NCBI GenBank assembly: GCA_002314195.1
Contig: DCCQ01000037.1
Span: 1-18,233 of the forward strand
Reading direction: 5' to 3'
DNA from: Bacteroidales bacterium UBA1077
GTDB taxonomy: Bacteria; Bacteroidota; Bacteroidia; Bacteroidales; UBA932
Length of the DNA stretch: 18,233 nucleotides
Shown: one piece after another, positions 15,122 through 18,233 of the stretch
How the letters are laid out: every line of letters starts with the position of its first letter
Numbering within the stretch: position 1 is the stretch's first letter
The notes under the pieces: generated by a model
Database searches by the model: none
The model's input: only the letters and a program-made list of their open reading frames with translations
What the model was told of the DNA's origin: nothing
Translations under genes and position numbers: made by a program

Positions 15122-16417
15122 TTATAGCGTGGTAAGGTGGAAGTTGCGCCAGAGGACCTTGATGTTGTTTCCATCGTGGATCTGAAGCATGATGCGGCCG
15201 GACTTGGAGCCGATCAGTTCATCGTTTATGTCAACCATAGGCTCGCCGTTAAGCCAAGTCTTCACGTTGTCACCCTCGACACGCAGACGGAGCGTGTTCC
15301 ATTCGCCTTCTTTGAGAATATCTTCCTTCTCGTCCGGAATCTGAACCAGCCAACCGCGTCCGTATGACTCGTAGATGCCGGCCGTGTCCTGACCCTTAGG
15401 GGCTACTTCGCACTGCCAACCGTTCACGATGTTGTTCTGATAGCCACCTTCCACAAACGAGTGGAAGAAGAGACCTGAATTGCCGTTCGAGCACTGCTTG
15501 AATTCAACCGTCAGATCGAAATCCTTGTAATATTCACGGGTTCCGAGATAGCCGTAGCGAAGATCCTCACCGTTTTCGGTCACGAGATTGCCTTCCTCGT
15601 CAACACCGGTGCGCATGCTTCCGAACAATTCCCATCCGTGAAGATCCTTGCCGTTGAAAAGCTCGATCTCTTGACCGGACTTGTGAGGCAGTTCTTTGAT
15701 CTTGATATTCCTGAATGATGCAGGATCGCCGTGGTCCTGAAGGCAAATCACACCCTCGTGAGCGAGACCATATTCAGTGGCGTTGCCCCATTTGCCGCTG
15801 GCTTTCTTCTCGAACCAGTCATCCGTCCAAGCCTCGAACTCGAGAATCTTCTCTCCGTTGAGCCAATGCTCCACGTGGCCGTTGTCAAAGACAATCTTGG
15901 AATTGTTCCATTCTCCCTGAGGGTTGACCTTCATTTTGCTGTAGTCAGGAAGGTGCATGGCATAGTCAACACCAAGTTTCTGCCATTCCTCAAGTTTCGC
16001 GGGAGCGTTCACTTCCTCCCATCCCTCATTATCTATGAGTTGATATTCAGGACCGGTGACATAAGGAACCTTGAACTTCGGGCTCTCGACAACGTGGTAA
16101 AGCATTCCGCTGTTGCCGCCGTGAGTGAGTTTCCAGTCCCAGGACAACTCGAAATTCTCGTACTTCTTGTCGGTCACGATGTAACCGGATTCATCGGCTC
16201 CACTGCCGGAAGCCTGGATGCATCCGTCCACAACAGTCCAGCCATTGGTCAGAGAGTCTCCATTGTAGTCACGCCAACCGTCAAGATTCTCTCCGTTGAA
16301 CAAAAGACACCATCCGTCTGCTTTCTCGGCTGCGGTCAGCGTATTCTGTTTCTGGGCGCATGATGTCATCGACACTGCCACGCCGGCAATGGCCAATCCT
16401 AAAATGATCTTTTTCAT
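15122..16417 (-). CDS. Lipoprotein with two DUF1080 (3-keto-glycoside hydrolase/lyase) domains
   Basis: A 431-residue lipoprotein: signal MKKIILGLAIAGVAVSMTSC with C20 as lipidated residue. Two laminin-G-like DUF1080 (PF06439) domains follow. Domain 1 (about 34-243) begins WCLLFNGENLDGWRDY and includes GGNSGMLYHV, GPEYQLIDNEG, VEHWLNGEK and ICLQDHGDPASFRNIKI. Domain 2 (about 250-431) begins IELFNGKDLHGWELFG and includes GNSGLFFHSF, NGWQCEVAPKG, VKTWLNGEP and GRIMLQIHDG. Characterised DUF1080 proteins act on 3-keto-glycosides, cleaving sugars after oxidation at C3, a route separate from classical glycoside hydrolysis. Domain 1 keeps the QDHG and GPEYQ motifs more typical of catalytic members; domain 2 has QIHDG and WQCEV instead, so it may be a binding or differently specific domain. 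It is the first gene after the strong promoter at 16469-16500 and heads the five-gene operon. Confidence 0.9.
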   Translation of the reverse strand: MKKIILGLAIAGVAVSMTSCAQKQNTLTAAEKADGWCLLFNGENLDGWRDYNGDSLTNGWTVVDGCIQASGSGADESGYIVTDKKYENFELSWDWKLTHGGNSGMLYHVVESPKFKVPYVTGPEYQLIDNEGWEEVNAPAKLEEWQKLGVDYAMHLPDYSKMKVNPQGEWNNSKIVFDNGHVEHWLNGEKILEFEAWTDDWFEKKASGKWGNATEYGLAHEGVICLQDHGDPASFRNIKIKELPHKSGQEIELFNGKDLHGWELFGSMRTGVDEEGNLVTENGEDLRYGYLGTREYYKDFDLTVEFKQCSNGNSGLFFHSFVEGGYQNNIVNGWQCEVAPKGQDTAGIYESYGRGWLVQIPDEKEDILKEGEWNTLRLRVEGDNVKTWLNGEPMVDINDELIGSKSGRIMLQIHDGNNIKVLWRNFHLTTL

Positions 16418-16468
16418 TGATTGAGATATTAATTATTGTTTATTGTTCAATTATCAGTAATAGCATTG

Positions 16469-16500
16469 CAAAAATATGTAAATCCAAGGATTAAAACAAA
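16469..16500 (-). promoter_or_regulatory. Promoter of the DUF1080-kinase-transporter-oxidoreductase-EEP operon
   Basis: On the minus strand TTTG (16500-16497) is followed after exactly 20 nt by TATTTTTG (16476-16469), both perfect matches to the Bacteroidota consensus. Transcription should start near 16462, giving a leader of about 45 nt before the DUF1080 start. The rest of the 186-nt divergent spacer (16418-16603) is AT-rich; I see no convincing promoter for the plus-strand lipoprotein gene and no clear operator. Confidence 0.82.
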
Positions 16501-16603
16501 TTGAATTCTCTCGGCAGGAAGCAATACGTTTTAACTTTAAATTTCTTGAAGTATTCCCGGAAAAATGCGTATTTTAATTTCGTATATTAAAAAACGAACT
16601 GTT

Positions 16604-17887
16604 ATGAAAAAGAATCTGAGAAGATTAGTTGGGGGCATGCTGCTTCTGATCGTCACCGCTTGTGGGAAGAACAACTTTGATCCCGATCCGGATCCGACAC
16701 CTGATCCTGGACCTGGTGTGGATCCAACACCTGATATTGTAGTCAGGGATCTTAGTGCTGATGGAACCTCCAACAGCTATATTATTCTGCAGGAAGGCGC
16801 GTGTTCATTTGATGCCACCGTCAAGGGCAATGGATCCGCGACAGAAGGCCTTGAAGCCCCGGAAAAGATGTCGCCGGATTCGGCGGCTCTTCTATGGGAA
16901 ACCAACATAGGTATGATCACAGATGTGAAATTAAAAGATGGAACGATATCTTTCAAAGCGGCAGGTGTTAACGGCAATGCAGTGATCGCCGCATATTCGG
17001 CTGCCAGGAAAATCATCTGGAGTTGGCATATCTGGTTTCCGGAGGAGAAAATCAAGACCGTAGAGGCAAAGTCTGGTTACGAGGTGATGAATATGAATCT
17101 TGGCGCGATGACATCCTCTTTCGGTGAGACGTCTAGTGTCAAACCGTATGGACTCCTTTACCAATGGGGACGTAAGGATCCATTCCCTGGATCTCCTACT
17201 CTTACCGGCAACACGAACACAATCAATGTGCCGGTTTATGGTCCGGACGGGAAGGAGGTCAAGATTTCCAATTCCTCATGGACTTCTACCGGAAACAACA
17301 CAATCGAGTATTCTATAGAGCATCCGACGATTTGCCTTTCTAATTATGCTCAGAATGCCTCATGCAAGGATTGGCTTAAATCTTCTGACAGCAATGGCAC
17401 CTTATGGGGGAACCCAAAGGGCGACGAGAAGAATTCAGAGAATGAATATCCTAACAAAGGTGCCAAGTCGTACTATGACCCATGTCCGGTCGGTTATCGC
17501 GTGCCTCCGGTTGATGTGTTCAGAACATTTACCGCTACTGGCGCTTACACACAAAATATGGTGGATTTTGATGTGGCGGACTCAAACGGAGATGGAGTGA
17601 TCAACGAGAAAGATTACAATTATGGATGGCATTTTAACATGAAGAATGGAAGCCTGTTTTTTCCCTCAGCCGCTCGCTATGATGGTCAGTGGGCAATGTT
17701 GATGGGGTCCAAGAGTGGTCTATGGGGTTCTTATTGGGGAAATGCTCCTGCCAAATCTTATAGTGAAGCCACCGGTTTTGGGTTCTGTGTCTTGGCTTTC
17801 ATGAATGAGCCTGCTGAAATATCCGTTTCGGCGACAGCCGCCGCAAGTCGTGCCGATGCATACTCAGTACGTTGCGTCAAAGAATAG
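16604..17887 (+). CDS. FISUMP-type surface lipoprotein with Pro/Asp linker
   Basis: A 427-residue lipoprotein. Residues 1-19 are the signal and C20 (LLIVTAC) the lipidated residue. A low-complexity linker DPDPDPTPDPGPGVDPTP (26-43) follows, as is common in Bacteroidota surface proteins. A beta-domain (about 46-150) precedes a C-terminal domain of the Fibrobacter-succinogenes-major-paralog (FISUMP, TIGR02145) type: MNLGAM, YGLLYQWGRKDPFPG (182-196), YYDPCPVGYRVP (290-301), FFPSAARYDGQW and the end YSVRCVKE. Residues 326-337 (DSNGDGVINEKD) form a perfect dockerin/EF-hand calcium loop within this domain. A start at 16565 is possible but would put 13 charged residues before the signal; ATG at 16604 gives a standard lipoprotein signal. 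It is divergent from the DUF1080 operon and ends at its own terminator. Its role is unknown; surface adhesion or glycan binding is a guess. Confidence 0.85.
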   Translation: MKKNLRRLVGGMLLLIVTACGKNNFDPDPDPTPDPGPGVDPTPDIVVRDLSADGTSNSYIILQEGACSFDATVKGNGSATEGLEAPEKMSPDSAALLWETNIGMITDVKLKDGTISFKAAGVNGNAVIAAYSAARKIIWSWHIWFPEEKIKTVEAKSGYEVMNMNLGAMTSSFGETSSVKPYGLLYQWGRKDPFPGSPTLTGNTNTINVPVYGPDGKEVKISNSSWTSTGNNTIEYSIEHPTICLSNYAQNASCKDWLKSSDSNGTLWGNPKGDEKNSENEYPNKGAKSYYDPCPVGYRVPPVDVFRTFTATGAYTQNMVDFDVADSNGDGVINEKDYNYGWHFNMKNGSLFFPSAARYDGQWAMLMGSKSGLWGSYWGNAPAKSYSEATGFGFCVLAFMNEPAEISVSATAAASRADAYSVRCVKE

Positions 17888-17904
17888 GAAATCGAGATGT
17901 CATC

Positions 17905-17941
17905 AAAAAAGTAGGGTGAGATTTTCTCACCCTACTTTTTT
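17905..17941. terminator. Bidirectional terminator for the FISUMP lipoprotein gene and tRNA-Ala
   Basis: A perfect 17-bp stem, AAAAAAGTAGGGTGAGA (17905-17921) with its complement at 17925-17941, encloses a TTT loop. The A and T runs at the ends supply a U-tract in both directions. It lies 17 nt after the lipoprotein stop, and one base separates it from the 3' end of the minus-strand tRNA-Ala. Confidence 0.92.
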
Positions 17942-17942
17942 G

Positions 17943-18015
17943 TGGAGCATAGGAGGATCGAACTCCTGACCTCAAGATTGCGAACCTTGCGCTCTACCAG
18001 CTGAGCTAATACCCC
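17943..18015 (-). tRNA. tRNA-Ala(CGC)
   Basis: A 73-nt tRNA on the minus strand. The acceptor stem pairs GGGGTAT (18015-18009) with ATGCTCC (17950-17944) and contains G3-U70, the identity pair for alanine. The D arm is GCTC-AGCTGGTA-GAGC. The anticodon stem CAAGG/TCTTG (one G-U pair) holds the loop TTCGCAA, so the anticodon is CGC (17982-17980), reading GCG. The T arm is AGGAG-TTCGATC-CTCCT. Discriminator is A; CCA is not encoded. Confidence 0.95.
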
Positions 18016-18025
18016 AATTGGATTG

Positions 18026-18033
18026 CAAATATA
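18026..18033 (-). promoter_or_regulatory. Probable -7 box of tRNA-Ala
   Basis: TATATTTG on the minus strand (18033-18026) matches TAnnTTTG exactly, 11 nt before the tRNA. Twenty nt upstream the sequence is CTG (18056-18054) instead of TTG, a weak -33 element. Confidence 0.5.
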
Positions 18034-18061
18034 CAAAAAATCATTTACGAAGTCAGCATAT

Positions 18062-18233
18062 TCAAAGATTTTTCATCTTAGGCAGAGTCAAAAAGTAAGT
18101 GCGGTGGTATTTCATTTCTATTTTGACTTTTGCGATTTTTTCATACGTAAATAATTAGTCAAGCCTGCCAAACCCCTATTTCGCGACTGCCGCGAGAGTT
18201 GAACGCCGGCAGGCATGTCGGGTTTCATCCTCA
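18062..18233 (-). other. Right-edge stretch with inverted repeats and the end of a possible very small reading frame
   Basis: No confident gene. On the minus strand a frame is open from the window edge to a TAG at 18120-18118; from the ATG at 18228 it would give 36 residues, rich in Lys/Arg and ending LRMKKSQKSK. A second 17-codon frame, starting ATG at 18115, follows. Inverted repeats are AGTCAAAA/TTTTGACT (18086-18093, 18121-18128), GCCTGCC/GGCAGGC (18163-18169, 18208-18214) and AAACCC/GGGTTT (18170-18175, 18220-18225). These could belong to a structured RNA or to the edge of a repeat that continues beyond the window. Confidence 0.2.

Noticed and set aside
15731..16363. 210-residue open frame on the plus strand across the DUF1080 gene
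   Set aside because: Antisense to conserved DUF1080 codons; no signal, promoter or family similarity seen.
16565..16603. Earlier start (16565) of the FISUMP lipoprotein
   Set aside because: It would add 13 residues with several Lys/Arg before an already complete lipoprotein signal; the ATG at 16604 fits better.
16679..16735. Repetitive DNA in the lipoprotein gene as a CRISPR or tandem-repeat locus
   Set aside because: The repeats are the codons of the Asp-Pro/Thr-Pro linker of the lipoprotein, in frame and irregular, with no spacer pattern.

Overview
The window looks like chromosomal DNA of a member of the Bacteroidales (Bacteroidota); the genus cannot be told from the sequence alone. The reasons are promoters of the Bacteroidota type (TTG or TTTG, 20 nt, TAnnTTTG), starts without clear Shine-Dalgarno sequences, many secreted or lipoprotein glycan enzymes, a FISUMP-type surface lipoprotein, and the gene families themselves (GH97, GH78, GH2, DUF1080). 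There is no SusC/SusD pair, transposase, phage gene or CRISPR array in the window.

Layout from left to right. (1) 1-755, minus: the first ~250 residues of a TolC-family outer-membrane efflux protein, running off the left edge. (2) 756-925: a divergent control region with a repeated CGACGAA word. (3) 926-5214, plus: a two-gene operon of a GH78-type alpha-L-rhamnosidase and a GH97 enzyme of the retaining, alpha-galactosidase-like type, closed by a hairpin terminator at 5251-5285. (4) 5426-6217, plus: an orphan Vsr mismatch endonuclease and a short membrane protein that looks like the front part of a YhhN/TMEM86 protein. (5) 6283-6367: tRNA-Ser(CGA) with a textbook Bacteroidota promoter, followed after only 23 nt by a 1096-residue GH2 lipoprotein with discoidin-like modules. 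(6) 9701-9748: a bidirectional terminator that separates the convergent transcription units.

(7) 9845-16417, minus: a tight five-gene operon with gaps of 0 to 23 nt and one strong promoter at 16469-16500. In transcription order it encodes a lipoprotein with two DUF1080 (3-keto-glycoside hydrolase/lyase) domains, a ribulokinase-like FGGY kinase, an ACS-type MFS transporter, a cytoplasmic FAD-dependent oxidoreductase (PF12831 type) and a secreted endonuclease/exonuclease/phosphatase-fold hydrolase. This is the most interesting unit. It reads like a complete route of its own: attack a (keto-)glycoside at the cell surface, import the product, then oxidise or reduce it and phosphorylate it. The substrate is unknown. 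(8) 16604-17887, plus: a FISUMP-type lipoprotein with a Pro/Asp linker and a dockerin-like calcium loop. (9) 17943-18015, minus: tRNA-Ala(CGC), sharing a bidirectional terminator with the lipoprotein gene. The last 218 bases hold a promoter-like box, inverted repeats and at most the end of a very small reading frame.

Taken together, most of the window is an accessory carbohydrate-use region made of three independent hydrolytic or oxidative units (GH78-GH97, GH2, DUF1080 operon), without its own regulator or TonB-dependent importer.
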